Part shown: in pieces, positions 63,032 to 64,000 of the stretch | How the letters are laid out: the number at the start of each line of letters is the position of its first letter | Position numbering within the stretch: the first letter of the stretch is position 1 | Assembly: GCF_001294205.1 (NCBI RefSeq) | Contig: NZ_LAQT01000010.1 | Location: forward strand, 248,001 to 312,000 | Direction: 5' to 3' | DNA from: Amantichitinum ursilacus | Lineage (GTDB): Bacteria > Pseudomonadota > Gammaproteobacteria > Burkholderiales > Chitinibacteraceae | DNA: 64,000 nt | Program-made: the position numbers and the translations under genes | Notes under the pieces: model-generated | Seen by the model: only the letters and a program-made list of their open reading frames with translations | Told to the model about the DNA's origin: nothing | Database searches by the model: none

Positions 63032-64000
63032 CTAGTTTATTTCCATGAGACTGGATAAACGACCTACCGCGGAAAGGACCGATTCCGCGCTATCGTGAAT
63101 CTGGCTGATACTTGAGCCCAGCCCCTGAGTCATTCTTACGCCTTCTGCAGCCTGTTCGCGAACCCCGGCCATACCTGCAACGGCTACCGCAGTAGACGTT
63201 TGTATCTGATCTACCATCCCTGTAATTTCTTCAGTGGAAGCTGCCGTCCGTTCTGCCAGTTTCCTTACCTCGTCCGCAACGACTGCAAAGCCCCGTCCCG
63301 TTTCGCCTGCGCGTGCAGCTTCGATTGCGGCATTCAGCGCAAGCAAATTGGTTTGGTCCGCAATCGCCTTAATACTTTTGACAATACCGCCAATCCGGTC
63401 AGACTCCTGGCCAAGCATTGTTACTTCCGTCGCTGCCGCGCCGATCGCCACAGACATCTCTTCAATAAGACGAACTCCGCTCGTGACATTCTGCAAACCT
63501 TCTTCTGCCCACGCAACAGTTTGCTGGCTTGCCGTCATGGCAAGCAAAGTACCTTCCCGCTCCATCAGATTCGACTCGTACCTTTCGGTTATATCGGTCG
63601 CGAATTTGATCACGCTGGCCACCCGACCGCTTTGGTCGAAGATAGGATTGTAGCTGGCCTGCAACCACCTGATACTGCCGTCGGCAGCTACTCGCTTGAT
63701 TTCCGATGCGAACGCCTTACCTGCACGCAAGTCGTCCCACAGCGTCCTGTATGCCGGACTTCGAACGAGCTCTGGCTCGCAAAAAATCTGATGATGTTTT
63801 CCCTTTAGTGCGCCTTCCTCGTACATCATGGTTGTAAGAAAATTGCGGTTGACATCTTTTATTTTGCCTTCTGGAGTAAATTCAATCACCGCCATCACCC
63901 GATTGATAGCCTCAATTAGCGATTGATTGCGAGCTGCTTCATTGATGCGCTGGGTGACATCCGTAGCGAGTTTGATAACGCCGGTGACTTTTTTGCCCGC
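63032..64000 (-). CDS. Cytoplasmic PAS-containing chemotaxis receptor, 5' end outside window
   Basis: At least 323 residues; the frame is open to the right edge. From the visible N-terminus: the end of one PAS/PAC unit ([20 protein letters not shown]), a full PAS domain ([47 protein letters not shown]), then an MCP signalling domain with the hairpin tip [20 protein letters not shown] and [17 protein letters not shown]. No membrane helix is seen, which fits Aer-like or cytosolic receptors. It converges on the hybrid kinase; the 74 bases between hold no clear terminator. Confidence 0.92.
   Translation of the reverse strand, partial: AGKKVTGVIKLATDVTQRINEAARNQSLIEAINRVMAVIEFTPEGKIKDVNRNFLTTMMYEEGALKGKHHQIFCEPELVRSPAYRTLWDDLRAGKAFASEIKRVAADGSIRWLQASYNPIFDQSGRVASVIKFATDITERYESNLMEREGTLLAMTASQQTVAWAEEGLQNVTSGVRLIEEMSVAIGAAATEVTMLGQESDRIGGIVKSIKAIADQTNLLALNAAIEAARAGETGRGFAVVADEVRKLAERTAASTEEITGMVDQIQTSTAVAVAGMAGVREQAAEGVRMTQGLGSSISQIHDSAESVLSAVGRLSSLMEIN

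Overview
The window reads as a chromosome segment of a Betaproteobacterium, most likely from the Neisseriales/Chromobacteriaceae side. The class I infer from gene content and family resemblance; the genus I cannot fix. Left of about 39 kb the DNA is a dense, orderly core genome. Between about 39.4 and 58.2 kb it becomes a patchwork of pseudogenes, plasmid and transposon genes and short orphan genes. Core-like coding resumes at 58.4 kb.

Region by region. 1-9 kb holds the end of an ammonium channel gene (amtB), a purine block (purC, and purE / small membrane protein / purK), an NDH-2 dehydrogenase, a cold-shock protein, an unknown 67-residue protein behind an unusual promoter region, peptide deformylase and a flavin/heme-type PNPOx-fold protein. 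9-13.3 kb is a complete RstA/RstB - Asr - YdgD acid-stress module. The Asr-like protein consists of 16 tandem 16-residue repeats, and a near-consensus RstA box lies upstream of its gene. 13.4-18.4 kb holds proA-nadD-rsfS and the sulfate-activation genes cysDN. 18.6-32.7 kb is a surface-polysaccharide locus. Three plus-strand genes (NeuB-like synthase, ThDP enzyme, FkbM methyltransferase) converge on a nine-gene minus-strand operon with rfbF and rfbH (CDP-3,6-dideoxyhexose pathway), a sugar reductase/epimerase, a GT2 glycosyltransferase, two GtrA-type proteins, an FAD enzyme and two large membrane proteins. The dehydratase rfbG is missing from the locus.

32.8-37.9 kb holds a type IV pilin with a sigma-54 promoter, tRNA-Thr(CGT), a nitronate-monooxygenase-like protein and the anaerobic ribonucleotide reductase genes. 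That reductase is split. The glycyl-radical peptide is encoded by a separate 57-codon gene between nrdD and nrdG, and paired NrdR boxes plus an FNR-type site precede nrdD.

39.4-58.2 kb is the accessory region. An inverted duplication of about 425 bp (near 39.8-40.2 and 55.4-55.9 kb) brackets folD, an Xre/DnaQ-like exonuclease pair, a large PD-(D/E)XK-type nuclease, an AlpA-like regulator, a Tn7-like tnsA-tnsB-tnsC-tniQ transposition module, and the broken remains of SDR, NTF2-like, cobA, nasA and ClC-channel genes. Remnants of a plasmid replication initiator and of an RTX-like protein lie just outside the right arm. The window closes with a 1,524-residue CHASE-PAS hybrid histidine kinase and a PAS-containing chemotaxis receptor running off the right edge.
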